Assembly (NCBI GenBank): GCA_963585895.1
Contig: OY757934.1
Coordinates: forward strand, 46,100,555-46,164,554
Direction: 5' to 3'
DNA: 64,000 nucleotides
DNA from: Sepioteuthis lessoniana
Taxonomy: Eukaryota > Mollusca > Cephalopoda > Myopsida > Loliginidae
Shown: positions 9,893-21,239 of the stretch, in pieces
Layout of the letters: every line of letters begins with the position of its first letter
Numbering within the stretch: the stretch's first letter is position 1
Made by a program: the position numbers and the translations under genes
Notes under the pieces: generated by a model
Database searches by the model: none
Told to the model about the DNA's origin: nothing
The model's input: the letters and a program-made list of their open reading frames with translations, nothing else

Positions 9893-10990
9893 TCTACCCA
9901 GCTGGATGTAGCAGAAGAATACGCCAAATACACCCCTGCAGAGGGGTAAGGCCACACCTCAATGAATGTCCAGGATATGAAACTAAACCAGTTAATTGTA
10001 GGGTTCCAGTTTTAGAGCTTTGGGGAATGTAGAGTACAAATTCATTGCCATTACTCCCAGGTCAACTCTGACTCGGAGTGGTAGTACTTTTCAGGTTCCA
10101 AGTATGAGTCAACAAGAACAAATGTCCTGGGTATGATATTAAACTGCATCTGGTGTTGAGGTTCCAGTCTTGGAGTTTAGGAAATATGGAGTAACCCTTC
10201 ATTACAATCACTCTGACCCGGAGTGATAGTACTTTCCAGGTTCCAACTATGAGTGTACTATAACTAATGTCCTGGGTTTGATATTAAACTGCATCTGATG
10301 TTGAGGCTCTAGTCTTGGAGTTTAGGGAATGAGTAGTAACCCTTCATTACAATTACTCCCAGGTCCCCTCTGACCCGAAATTGTAGAATCTTTTAGGGTC
10401 TAATCTATGGTTAATTAATACAATTCATTTTTTTTTTCAACGGATTATTTTTAATAGAATTATTCGTGTCGAATAGCAACATTTGAAGACTTTAAACTTT
10501 GTGCAAATAGAACTATTAGTGTTAGATAGCAATACTTGAAACCATTTAACTGTGTGCAAACAAATGATTAATATTGAATAGAATTATTAGTGCTGGATAA
10601 CAATAATTGAAACCATCAAAGTGCGTGCAAACAAATGAGCTTTGGCTCAGTTAAAAATAATGTTACCTACAAAATATTCGTTAACAAATAATATATATAT
10701 ATACATATCATGTCGTGCCGCCAGCGCGGATGTCCCTGACCCTGTCCTGCCACCCTTCTCTATCATCCATCGCTTCCGGTAGGTCTTCAAGGCTCCATCC
10801 TGTATCGGCTCAGTGTTGTATGTAGGTTCTAGCTGGTCGTCCTACCTTTGCTCGTCCATTTGAAGGGGTCCACAGGAGTATGTCACTCCTGAGCTCGTCC
10901 CTACTTCTCCAGATATATGTATATATAAATAGAGAGAAAATTTAGGATTAAATAACCCACAATGCTTGAGATGCCATAAAAGAGAACCAA
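9893..10990 (+). mobile_element. Repeat B copy with internal tandem triplication, interrupted by LINE-E
   Basis: The head (cagctggatgtagcagaagaatac) is followed by three tandem versions of the atgtcctgg..ggttccag..ggagtttaggaat..ctctgacccgga block (about 9960-10110, 10110-10260, 10260-10420), then ttgaaaccattt repeats and a decayed hairpin tail at 10945-10990. A LINE-E fragment lies at 10705-10913. Confidence 0.7.
10705..10913 (-). mobile_element. LINE-E 3' fragment
   Basis: Matches the 3' end of LINE-E (gtcgtgccgccagcgcggatgt, ggtcgtcctacctttgc). Bordered by short TA-rich runs, inside a repeat B copy. Confidence 0.75.
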
Positions 10991-11529
10991 CCAACAAACT
11001 AACCTACCAACCATCTACATTTTTCATTTTCAATGATGGCTATATTACTGCTCATATGTAATATGGATAAGTACTGCTCATGAATAAATGTCCTACACTT
11101 TAATAAAAGCCACTCTGCGTCCGTTAATTAGCAGGACATGTAGAATTTCTAATGGACGAAAAAATCAAGAGGATCTATTTAAACAAGAAAGGATAATTTG
11201 ACATTTAATTACATATAAATCCTGTTATTTCCTTTGCAATAAACAATAAGCAAATATACAATGACAATTACAAACTCTATATTACTTTATATACATGTTT
11301 GTGGTTTAATTCTACGGAAATTACAAGATCAATATATAGTTGCATATTTCATTTTGTGGATAATGGTATTGCTGGTACCAAGGAATCTTCGGAGTTTTTT
11401 TTCTTTTTCCTTTTCAGCTTTCGGCAACGTCATGTTGGAGCCAATCCGAACTTCAAAACTTGGATCCATGGACCTCATAAGATCATCAGCAAATCAATAT
11501 ACAATAATCTATGTAAGATCAATATGCGA

Positions 11530-12065
11530 TAATCGAAGGCATGAACTTCTATCGATAGTTTATCGATCGTATGGAAGTCAGACTAATTTGATAAAATTAA
11601 ACCTCAATTTCTTTTACGCGGTGGTAGTGTCAATTCTATTATATGGATGCACCCCATGGACGCTGACTAAGCGTATAGAGAAAAAGCTTGACGGGAACGG
11701 CACAAGAATGCAACGAGTTATATTGAACAAATCCAGGAAGCAACATTCCAAAAAACAGCAGCCGTATTTACTTACCTCCCATCTTTAAAACCATCCAAAT
11801 AAGACGGACAAGACATGCAGGACACTGCTGGAGGAGTATAGACGAACTCATAAACGACGTTCTCCTGTGGACCCGTTCACACGGACGTGCAAGTTTTGGC
11901 CGACCAACAAAAACTTATCAACAACAGCTCTATAGGGACATAGGATATCGTCTAGAAGACCCGCAAGAAGTGATGGATAATAGAAACGAATGGAGAGAGA
12001 GAGAGAGAGAGAGAGAATCAGGGAAATCCGTACTAACAGTGCGACTTGATGATGATACTACTTAG
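11530..12065 (+). mobile_element. LINE-E 3' fragment, sense orientation
   Basis: Reads NFFYAVVVSILLYGCTPWTL, TKRIEKKLDGNGTRMQRVIL, then after frame changes a TRHAGHCWRS-like segment, and ends at a (GA)n run and a GATGATGAT tail. One open frame of 175 residues covers only its first part; the rest is broken. Confidence 0.8.
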
Positions 12066-12069
12066 TTAG

Positions 12070-12964
12070 GATAGCCTGCTTTCCCAATAACTTGTCTGCT
12101 TTCTTTTCCTTTCTCTTTCGATGTGGCAAGTCACATATCATAAGATTCTTTCTTTCTTTCTTTCTATCTTTTTTTTAAAGATCACAACAAAAAACGACAG
12201 AGATCTCACCTTCTGTTTCTTTTTATTGTTTCTTTCTTTCTGTCTTTCTTTATTTATTTCTTCCTTTTATTTATTTATTTTTAAATATTATGTATACAGA
12301 CACACAGATCTACATACAGAACGCTACACTTGTGTTTTATATCATTAGGAGATAATGAAAATCTTACAACGCTTAAGCCCTGCTAGTTTTTAGAGACTCC
12401 TTTTTCTTTTTGTTCGACAAATTCTGATATATCATAATGACTCAACCTAAATGACAACCTCTCCAAAAAGTTATCTTTTTGTTTGGATTTGAATGGATTT
12501 CTTTATTATGAATTCCTGGAAATTCTTGTCACAGTGCAATACAACAGTGAACAATTGGCTTCTTTGAATGATACATTAGAAGAAGCAAAAAGAAAAGAAC
12601 ACCTCTATCTGGGCAACGGTGTCGAATGACCATTTTGCGCATTATAACGTCTGTCTGTTGCTGCAAACAATAAAGGAACCGAGATGCAAAGTTCTTTCAC
12701 ATATCTTGCAGACCTGTCACCTTCAGAGCTGCAATTTTGCTGCAGGCAGGAAGCATTGTTTAGCCAGCAAGTCCAGGGATTCCAAATATTGAAAATGTTG
12801 TCAAAATATGTTTCAAATCAAAACTAGAATTTTATCTTCTTGAAGATTAGATGATAAAGAAAATGAATAAAAGAAAGCTACCTACCTTCTGAAACAATGT
12901 TGATTGGTTGAGTTATATTTTACAGCATATCAACCCTTCTGGCCCATTGAAAATTAAATCAAGG

Positions 12965-12965
<1 letters not shown>
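12070..12965. other. Unassigned AT-rich interval
   Basis: Contains (CTTT)n runs at 12145-12290 and otherwise unique-looking AT-rich sequence. From 12900 a short piece resembles the B hairpin tail (acagcatatcaacccttctgg). No coding signal recognised. Confidence 0.35.

Positions 12966-12966
<1 letters not shown>

Positions 12967-13031
<65 letters not shown>
12967..13031. repeat. (TA)n microsatellite
   Basis: About 65 bp perfect TA run, directly left of a SINE D copy. Confidence 0.95.
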
Positions 13032-13034
<3 letters not shown>

Positions 13035-13039
13035 TCTCA

Positions 13040-13280
13040 TTGGCATAACAGGATGTTCGCCGATGGTTTAAGAGACTGGAGTTCAATCCCAGGTCGAGTC
13101 ATACAAAGACTAAAAAATGTTACTTGATACCTCCTTTCTTAACACTCAGCATTATAAAGTAGGGATCAAGAGTAAGTGGAGCAATCCAGGGAAAGGAGTA
13201 GTGCCTTCTCCTACGTCTGCGTAGTAGCTAATGAAAAGGGAGCCTCCAGGTCACCTTCAACTTCGGTCGGCCAACTTATA
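13040..13280 (+). mobile_element. SINE D copy between two TA tracts
   Basis: tRNA-like head with box B gttcaatcccaggtcgagtc, then the D body (cttaacactcagcattataa, ccagggaaaggagtag, gaaaagggagcctcc). A second TA run follows at 13278. Confidence 0.8.
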
Positions 13281-13480
13281 TATATATATATATATATAAG
13301 TGTGTGTGTGTGCGTATGTACGTGCAATTTGTTAGCGATTAGTTTGTTAGTAATTTCACTTTTAAACGCTTTGTCAGAGCTCAATTTTTGTGATAAGTTA
13401 AATAGTTAAAAGTATTCCTACGTAGCACAAATCCTTTTACTCAATCTTAATCTTTCAAGTACAGAGACTTAATATTTGTA

Positions 13481-13722
13481 GGGGGGTGTCCTCGTGGTGT
13501 AATGGTTAAAGCTTTGGACTGCGGAATCGTAGTACGCGAGTTCGTACTCCAGTCGCGCTATTACGTTCACTTTCGGGCAAATACCCTTGGGAAAGGTATG
13601 AGACCCCTTATCCTCCCCGCTATGGGTTAAATAGTACCACTACTGTTCTTCTAGGAGAATGGGTTTGGCATTAAATAACCTAAAAAGAGTTGATATGCCA
13701 TTAAACAAATAAACCAAACCGA
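13481..13722 (+). mobile_element. SINE A copy, well preserved
   Basis: Complete: ggtgtcctcgtggtgtaatg head, box B gttcgtactcc, central domain cccttgggaaaggtatgag, hairpin tail ggcattaaataacc..gatatgcc, and tail (AAACC)-type. Confidence 0.9.
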
Positions 13723-13724
13723 AC

Positions 13725-13880
13725 ATTTTTGGGCAAATACCCTTGGGAAAGGTATGAACCCCCTTATCCTCCCAGCTATGGGTTAAATAGTACCACTACT
13801 GTTCTTCTAGGAGAATGGCTTTGGCATTAAATAACCTAAAAAGAGTTGATATGCCATTAAACAAAAAAACAAAACCTTAA
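13725..13880 (+). mobile_element. Second 3' half of SINE A in tandem
   Basis: Repeats the last 150 bp of the copy immediately upstream, including its private variant aacctaaaaagagttgatat. This points to a local tandem duplication rather than an independent insertion. Confidence 0.85.
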
Positions 13881-13907
13881 TAGTTGTAATTCTATTCATC
13901 AAGTACT

Positions 13908-15060
13908 TGCAGTTCAGTCGGTTGGGACTGTAGAATACGTCTACTGCGTCTCTGCTGAGGGATAAAATCCCCGTCCCCTAATGAGTGTCCTAGATATGAC
14001 AAAAACAATCTGATGGTGAAGCTCCAGACCTGGAGTTTTGGGGAAGAAGGAGCAACACTTCTTTGTCATTACTTCCAGGTCCACACTGACTCGGAGTGGT
14101 AGTACCTGTTAGGGTCCCAGCTATGTGTCAAATAGAAATGTGTAATCATTTACTCTGCTAGAAACAATTGAACAGTAGCAAATAAAACTATAAGAATCAG
14201 ATAGCAATATTTAAAACAATTTAACTGTGTGCAAATAAAGCTATAATAATTATATAGCAATATTTAAAAAAAAATTTACTGTGTGTAAATAAAACTATCA
14301 GAATCAGATAGCAGTATTTAAAACAACTTGACTGTGTGTAAATAAAACAATTAGTATTAACAATACTTGAAACCGTGAGAGGCTCAAGTAAAAATTGTTA
14401 CCGAAAAATTGTTTTTAGAAATCATATGTATTGAGCATATAACGAGTAGGATCAGGATTTGGCATTAAATAACCAAAATTGCCCAGTCGGCTGGGGCTGT
14501 AGAATACACCGACTGCACCCCTGTAAAGGGGTAAGACCCCCTCCAATGAGTGTCCTGATATGACACTAAACAATCTGATGGTGAGGTTCCAGGGATGCTG
14601 GAGTTTGGGGGAATGCAGAGCACCCCTTCATTGTCATTTCTCTCAGATCCACTCTGACCCGGAGTGGTAGTACCTGATAGGGCCCTATCTAGGGGTTAAA
14701 TAGAACTAAACTGCATACTTATGCTAAACTGAATTGTTTCAATTAGAACTGTTTGACTAAACTGAATAGCTTCAAATAGAAATGTTTTTGACAATTAAAC
14801 TGTACTTACATGCTAAACTGAATTGTTTGAAATGGAACTGTTTTTGACATTGAAACTGTTGAAACTGTTGAAAAAGAAATGTTTTTGACAATTAAACTGT
14901 GTACTCATGTTAAACTGAATTGTTTGAAATAGAACTAATTGCATAGAAATGGATTTAGCGTTAAATAACCTACAAAGGTTGTTATGCCATAAAACCTAAA
15001 CAATCAAACAAACCAACCAAAACTAAATAACTCAAAAGGGTTTATATGCCATAAAACACA
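13908..15060 (+). mobile_element. Repeat B copy (outer), split by a second B
   Basis: Head cagtcggttgggactgtag, then body. Its tail is cut after ggcattaaataaccaaaat and resumes at about 15013 with aaataactcaaaagggtttatatgcc. The split is filled by the B copy at 14483-15012, so it is older than that copy. Confidence 0.75.
14483..15012 (+). mobile_element. Repeat B copy (inner)
   Basis: Begins gcccagtcggctggggctg and ends with the hairpin tail and AAACC-type tail. Inserted into the hairpin tail of the outer B copy. The flanking aaataaccaaaa / aaataactcaaaa is the likely duplication. Confidence 0.8.
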
Positions 15061-15074
15061 CCAAGCAACCAATC

Positions 15075-15640
15075 ACATATGTTTATTTGCACACAGCTGT
15101 ATGTTTTCAAATTATTTATAATGATATAATGATAAAAATTATTGAACACTTATGTTTGAACCATACATAGGACTCTATCAGGTACCATCAATCTGGATCA
15201 GAGTGGACCTTGGAATGATAGCTATGTAGAGGTACCTAATGAGTAGAGTGTTCCTAAATGGTCCAGGAGACCGGGGTTCAATCCAAGGTCGAGTCATACC
15301 AAAGACTCAAAAAATGGTACTTGATGCCGCCTTGCTTTACACTCAGCATTATCAGGCAAGGACCAAGAGTAAAGTGTACATCTCCAGGGAATGAAGTAGC
15401 ACCCTTCTTTACACCTCGGCGTGGTGACTATTGAAAAGGGAGCATTGGGTCACCCTCGACTAACGTCGCCAACTTTACTTACGAGGGGTACTCCACATTC
15501 TCTAAACTCTAGGACTTAAGCCTCACCATCAGATTGTTTAATGTCATATCAGGACATTCATTGGGTGGTGATTAACCCTCTGCCAAGGTGCAGTCGGTAT
15601 ATTCAACAGACCCAGCCAACGGAGCGATCCTTTAACGAGA
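15075..15640 (-). mobile_element. Repeat B copy split by SINE D
   Basis: Reverse B: gactctatcaggtaccatca..cagagtggacctt, then SINE D, then ggggtactccacattc..ggtgcagtcggtatattc. The two halves are contiguous in an intact B. Confidence 0.75.
15237..15482 (+). mobile_element. SINE D copy inside repeat B
   Basis: gagtagagtgttcctaaatg head, ggttcaatccaaggtcgagt box B region, and D body to cgccaactttac. Confidence 0.85.
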
Positions 15641-15778
15641 AAATTAAAGAAAATTATTAATTGCTAAAGAAAATTAACATTTAGACTACTGAATTATAAT
15701 AGAATTGAATACCATGATTAAAATATTTTGACAATGCTAGAAACTATTGCACCTTACTATCTATCTATCTATCTATCT

Positions 15779-16195
15779 AAGGGGAGCCATCATAACGTAG
15801 AAGCTAAAGAGCTGGACAGTGAACATCGTAGTAAGCAAGTTCGAAAACCAGTCGCGCCATGACGCTCAATTTCGGACTAGTTAGCGTCCATGTAGTGCAT
15901 CCATATAGCAGTATCGAAACGACTACTGCTTGGAAGAAACTGCGTTTCATTTTATCGATCAAGTCTGACTTCCAAATGACTGAAAGTCTATCGATAGCTC
16001 TCCATACCTTTGTTAGTCACGTGTCGATGTCTTTTTCGGTTGATGAGACACTGCTTCCTCGGTAGGTAAAAGTTATGTACCCTCTTCTCTCCCAGCTATG
16101 GGTTGAATAGTACAACAAGTGTCCTAAAAGGATAGCTTTGGCTTTAAATAACCCATGAAGGCTGAAAGGCGATTAAACAAAGAACAGAAACCTGT
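15779..16195 (+). mobile_element. SINE A copy split by LINE-E
   Basis: Diverged head at 15779-15867 ending at tttcgga; the central domain and tail resume at 16064 (ctcccagctatgggttgaat) and run to attaaacaaagaacagaaacc. Confidence 0.7.
15868..16063 (-). mobile_element. LINE-E fragment inside SINE A
   Basis: Same segment as 70-245 (gttagcgtccatgtagtgca .. gatgagacactgcttcctcgg). Both truncated ends coincide closely with those of the copies at 1-248 and 5720-5915. Confidence 0.75.
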
Positions 16196-16274
16196 TCATC
16201 AATCTATATACCTATCCATCATAAATTGTACATATGTATTTCAATCTTTGAGAATATATATATATATATATATA

Positions 16275-16640
16275 ATGTAGCCATGTATCATTTGAAGAGA
16301 GGAATGATCCCCTTCCCCAAAGAACGTGTCTGAGGTATGACACCAAATTGCATTTGCTGCTGAGGCGCCAGTTGTGGATGTCTTGGGAGGATTGCGTATA
16401 CCCTTAAGTACCTTTCCTCTTCGGTCTACGCTGGCCTAGATTGATAGAACCTGTATGAGGCAAATAGATCTGTTTGAAAATATTTACTCTTAGATAGGAA
16501 TTCTTGAAACCATATAACTTAAAGCTATTTTCATTAGACCATTACTTGGAGCTATAACCGTTTACTTATGATTATTATGATTAGTCATTTGAAAACATAT
16601 AACTATGTGCAAACAAATCTTTATTAAAAAGAAATAATTT
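16275..16640 (+). mobile_element. Repeat B, old diverged copy
   Basis: Recognisable through aacgtgtctgaggtatgaca, the ggcgccag block and the later aaccatataact repeats. The tail is not preserved. Preceded by a short TA run at 16255-16274. Confidence 0.5.
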
Positions 16641-16663
16641 GTAGTCTAAAACTATAAGGAATG

Positions 16664-16910
16664 GTTCGGTTTCTATGTTTAATGGTTCTTTTAAAGGTTG
16701 ATATCAACCATCGTAGATTATTTAATGCCAAAGCCATCCTTATTGAAGGATAGGAGTTGTACTATTTAACCAATAACTAATGGGGATAAGGGGTTCATAT
16801 CTTCTCCAAAGGGTATTAATCCGAAAGTGAAAGTAATAGCGTGACTGGAGTTCGAACTCACCACGAAGTCACGACACAGAATTTTAGCCAAAACCCCATG
16901 ACTACACCTC
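16664..16910 (-). mobile_element. SINE A copy with extra sequence in its hairpin loop region
   Basis: Tail side at left with a small internal repeat (aaaggttgatatcaacc), then central domain and box B-like gttcgaactc. Confidence 0.75.
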
Positions 16911-17149
16911 TATTAGAGTAAAATGTTGGAAAAAATACAACTGTGTGCAGTTGGATAGGGATACCTGATATGATAAAAGCCAACAACAAAGTCTTAAGAA
17001 ACAACTACACCAAAAATGTTCATATGAATGTTCAACAAATGTAATCATATATTCATATTCAGTTTTGAAATGTAAACATTTTTTAGATAAATATCCTGAC
17101 CAAATTAATCAAATTCATTTACCAACTTTACGGTGTCACTTTATTTGTT

Positions 17150-17162
17150 CACACACACACAC

Positions 17163-17210
<48 letters not shown>

Positions 17211-17455
17211 TGTAAGTCTTTTGGAGCTAAAGGTTGTTCAAAATGTGTGAGAAATATGCTCGATGTCTTTATTAAGCAGAGTTGATTTAGAATCTTAAAT
17301 GTTAAAAAGTTCACAATATTACTGTCCACATTGGAAGACACAATCGTCTCTCTCTGTCTGTCTATTTCTGTCTGTCTGTCTCTCTCTCTCTCTGTTTCTC
17401 TCTCTCTCTCTCTCACACGCATACACACGGATATATATATATATATATATATAAT
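17150..17455. repeat. (CA)n/(TA)n and (TC)n/(TA)n microsatellites
   Basis: CA then TA at 17150-17207; TC-rich then CA and TA at 17347-17452. The sequence between (17208-17346) is unassigned. Confidence 0.9.
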
Positions 17456-17459
17456 TTCC

Positions 17460-17615
17460 CATAAGTAACTACTCACCGAACAACATTTTTTTACTTGATT
17501 TTCTTCGAAACCAAATTTATGCTTCTTTAACAATTTTCACAACATCCGGCCTCCAGTCAAGGATTGGAATCTGTTTATCTCTCTCAGTCACGTCCTTGTC
17601 TTGGAGCAGGACGCT

Positions 17616-17650
<35 letters not shown>

Positions 17651-17950
17651 ACTATAATTTTTACTGCTACAATTGCTGCTGCTGCTGCTGCTACTGCTAC
17701 TACTACAATTACTATTAATAATAATAATCCATATATAAAGCGGCTTATTTCGTCAAGGGAAATATTGCAACTTTTTTCTCTTAATGGCCCAGTCATCTAC
17801 AGTGAATATATAAATGAAAAAAGTGAAAAGATAAAAGGTAACAAGTGACGTGTAAAAGGTTTTGGATACAAAGTAAAATCAACCAGATACCAGATAAAAG
17901 TTAAAACATACCAGGTAAAAAGTAAATTAAGTTTTATAACAGGTATTATG
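17460..17950. other. Unassigned AT-rich interval with poly(A) and (GCT)n runs
   Basis: Contains an A tract at 17618-17648 and short trinucleotide runs at 17675-17710. No coding or repeat family recognised. Confidence 0.4.
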
Positions 17951-18444
17951 TATATATATATCTTTAAGTTGAGGAATTAATATTGTGAATTGAATTACCA
18001 TGACCAGAAAATCCACCGAACACTTTCGTATGACATACGGGAACACTGGACAGCTGTTTCGACCTTACTGGATCTCATCAGCAGTGTATGCCGTAATCTC
18101 CACCACTGGAGATCGAATCAGTGACCACAGATGGCAGTGCCGAAACTCTACAACAGAGCCATCAGTTCATATTGCACACAAGTGAGGCCAAATCAACCTA
18201 AATGTGTCTTACTAGTTACATCCGTACTCTTTCCAGAAGACACGGTCACCCCCCCACAGGGCCACGTCTTCCCAACAAGCTTAGAAATTAACATCTGCGT
18301 AATTATTATGACCACAAGGGCAAGGGAACAGATGTATATATTTTTATTTTTTAAGTAGAGGAATTAATATTGTGAATTGAATTACCATGAGCAGAAAGTC
18401 CGCCGAACACCTACACACGACATACGGGAACACTGGACAGCTGT
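17951..18444 (-). mobile_element. Retrozyme-like element: 387-bp period, type I hammerhead, flanked by target-site duplication
   Basis: About 108 bp at the left (17949-18056) recurs at the right (18335-18444), giving a period of 387 bp and about 1.28 units in all. The minus strand carries a complete hammerhead ribozyme in the repeated junction. The unit is flanked by acaggta[t/a]tatg (17939-17950 and 18445-18456), a 12-bp target-site duplication with one mismatch. I see no protein-coding capacity. Small tandem ribozyme elements of this size are known in animals as retrozymes or as Penelope-derived units; which applies is open. Confidence 0.8.
18037..18094 (-). ncRNA. Type I hammerhead ribozyme
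   Basis: On the minus strand: outer stem I ACGG/CCGT, internal loop CAU/UC, inner stem I ACACTG/CAGTGT, core CTGATGA, stem II GATC/GGTC with loop CAGTAA, core GAAA, minimal palindromic stem III CAGCTG, and cleavage dinucleotide UC. Predicted cleavage lies between plus positions 18049 and 18048. All invariant core residues are present. Confidence 0.9.
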
Positions 18445-18639
18445 ACAGGTAATATGGATTATGCAATATATTGATTTGAATCCGTTATAATTATTCATAT
18501 GTATTTAGCAGAATGTAATGTGTGATGTCTAACTATTTATAAATAAAAGATAAGTAATGAGTTAAAACTGTCCACAAAATAAATGAACAGGTAATTCAAA
18601 TTTACTGTCTTTCTAACAGAACCTTGACTTCCAAATCAA

Positions 18640-18893
18640 GACGCCTGTAGAACCTCATACAAAGCTGTTATACGCCAGAGAATTAGCAAATAACAATATT
18701 AATAATTGGTGTGCTTGGAACGGCCCCCAAAGGCTTGGTAGAGGGGCTGGAAGATATGGAAATTGGAGAACAAGCCGAGATCATCCAAACTACTGTCCAG
18801 GAGACTTGAGGAGACTTGCCGTCACTCACTCTTCAGTGAAAGACCGTCAGCGAACGCAAGTGTGAAAAACTTACAAGGAATAATAATAATAAT
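18640..18893 (+). mobile_element. LINE-R copy a, 3' end only
   Basis: A broken reading follows the C-terminal LINE-R pattern (YARELANN.., IGVLGTAPKGLVEGLEDMEI, TVQET.GDLPSLTLQ) and ends in an (AAT)n tail at 18877-18895, where copy b begins at once. Confidence 0.7.
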
Positions 18894-20880
18894 AATAAGA
18901 CCAACCTGATCCCGAAAGACCCCTCAAAGGAACCGCCCCAAACAACTATCGACCCATAATGTGCTTACCGATGATGTGGAAAATACTAACGGAACAAATT
19001 AGGGAGGAGATCTACTATTCATAGATAAGTCACGGGCTCTTCTCCCAGGAACATAAAGGATTCAGAATCCGAACCTGTGGAACAGGAAAAATACAATATA
19101 TAGATCAACAGATCTTCAACGAGAGTAAAACAAAACGGAAAAATCTAGCTATGGCCTGGATTGACAACAAAAAGGATGACGATATGGTTCCCCAAAGCTG
19201 GATATTACACTGTCTCAAAATGTATGAAATACTCGAAGAAATCAAGAAGACCAATATCACCCGGAGGGTGGAAATAGACAGCAGGAGGATAAACCTTAGC
19301 TGAAGTAAAGATCCAGAGAGGTATATTCAGAGGAGATGCGCTATCATCATTACTATTTGTAATGATGATAATGCCACTCAATCACAGTCTCAGGAAATGC
19401 ACAACCGAATACAAACGCAGTAAATCGTAAGAAAAGATCAATAAATTAATGTACATGGACGACATCAAACTCTTTGCTAAAAACGAAAGAAAATTTGTAA
19501 TCCTGATAGAGACAGTGTCCATATACAGTCAAGATATTGGAATAGAATTTGGCATGGAAAAATGCGCCATTCTAATAATGAAAAGCGGGAAACGACACAT
19601 AAAAGATAGAATCGAACAACCAACACAAAATCAGAACGCGCGGAGAAAATAAAACATACAAATACTTGGGAATACTGAAAGCTATCACCATTGAACAAGT
19701 GGAGATGAAAGAAAAATTTAAAAAGAATATCTCAGGAGAACCAAAAAACTACACGAGGCAAAACTATATAGCAGGGACCTTATCAAAGGAATAAATACCA
19801 GGGCTGTCCCCGTCGTAAGATGCCATTCTTGAAGTGGATCAGAGAAGAACTTAAACAAATAGACCAGAGAACAAGAAAACTAATTACTATGCATAAGGTC
19901 TTGCATCCCAGAGATAACATTGATAGACTATACGTGTCAAGAAAAGAGGGAGGAAGAGGACTTGCCAGCATAGAAGACAGCGTTGGCACATCGATACAAC
20001 GACTCGAAGAATACATTGAAAAGCGTAAAGGAAGGCTGATCACAGCCCCCAGAAATAGTACTGACGACAAGAGGACCAGTAGAAATGAAATAACCAGAAA
20101 ACAAAAGTGGAAAAAAACAACTCTATGAACGTGTTAAGCGATTAACAAGCGTGATCACAAACGAGAAAACGTGGACGTGGCTAAGAAAGGGAAACCTTAA
20201 GAGAGTCCCTTCTAATAGCAGCACAAAACAACGCTATAAGGACCAACCATATCAAAGCAAGAATAGATAAGATATAAAAAAACAGCAGATGTAATTTATG
20301 TGGTGATAAAGATAAAACGATCGTTCACATAAAAAGCGAGTTTAACAAATTAGCACAGAAAGAGTATAAAATTACACACGACTGGGTTGGCAAGGTGATT
20401 CACAGCGAACAGTGCAAGAAACTGAAGTTTGACCAGACGAATAAATGATATATGCACAACCCAGAATCTGTCCAGGAGAATGAGACGCACAAACTCCTCT
20501 GGATTTTTTAGATACAAACGGATAACCTAATCTCGGCCAGACGACCAGACCTTATAATAATCAAAAAAAAAAAAAAAAAAAAAAGAAAAAAAAAGAGAAC
20601 CTGCAGTATTGTGGACTTTGATGTCCCGGCTGGCCACAGAATAAAACTGAAAGAAAGCGAAAAGAAGGATAAGTACTTGGACCTTGCAAGGGAATTAAAA
20701 AAAACTGTGGAACATGAAAGTGAGAGTTATACCGATTGTAATTGGTATTCTTGGTACAGACACCAAACGATTGGTAAAAGGACTAGTGGACTTGGAAATA
20801 AGAGGGCGAGTGGAGACAATCGAAACAACAGCATTGCTGAGATCAGCCAGAATACTGAGAAGAGTCCTGGAGACTTGAGG
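18894..20880 (+). mobile_element. LINE-R copy b, reverse transcriptase to endonuclease, degenerate
   Basis: Similarity in order: a PLMMWKILTEQ-like RT start, AMAWIDNKKDDDMVPQSW, the RT catalytic box in MYMDDIKLFAKNE (19449), EFGMEKCAI, PFLKWIREELKQIDQRTRKL, YVSRKEGGRGLASIEDS, then RPDLIII (20545) and IVDFDVPAGHRIKL (20608). RPD plus a downstream acidic IVDF fits a restriction-like endonuclease of the R2/R4 type. Frameshifts, stops and A-tract expansions (20567-20593) break it. It lacks the protein N-terminus. Confidence 0.8.
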
Positions 20881-21239
20881 AAAAATGCAAAACCTGGATG
20901 GAAAGTTAGTTTTGAAGGACTGATAAAGAAATTGCAACAGCAGGTGAGAGAGCTAAAAAAGAAAAAATCATGCAATGATATATTGATATGAAAAGATGGA
21001 AACAAAACAACAGAAGCTCAGACAATACCACTTGAATAGAATATCAAAAGATATTGGTGAAGAGAGACTTAAAAGATACCGAGACAGTGTCAAACAATAC
21101 AAACAAAACAGGACATTCCAAAATAACGAAAGAAAATTTTACCAAATAGATGGAGGATTCACGTGGACATGCGAACAACCGGATGCAAAGGAAAAAAAAA
21201 ATTGAAGTAAAATATGTGAACAGAAAGAATATAACAGAA

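Noticed and set aside
11261-11788. 175-codon open frame as a gene
   Set aside because: Only its C-terminal half matches LINE-E; the start is upstream unrelated sequence, and the LINE reading breaks after it.
17949-18444. Direct repeats read as terminal repeats of an LTR-type element
   Set aside because: The repeat contains a hammerhead ribozyme, the internal part is under 300 bp with no coding or priming signals, and the period fits a multimeric ribozyme unit.
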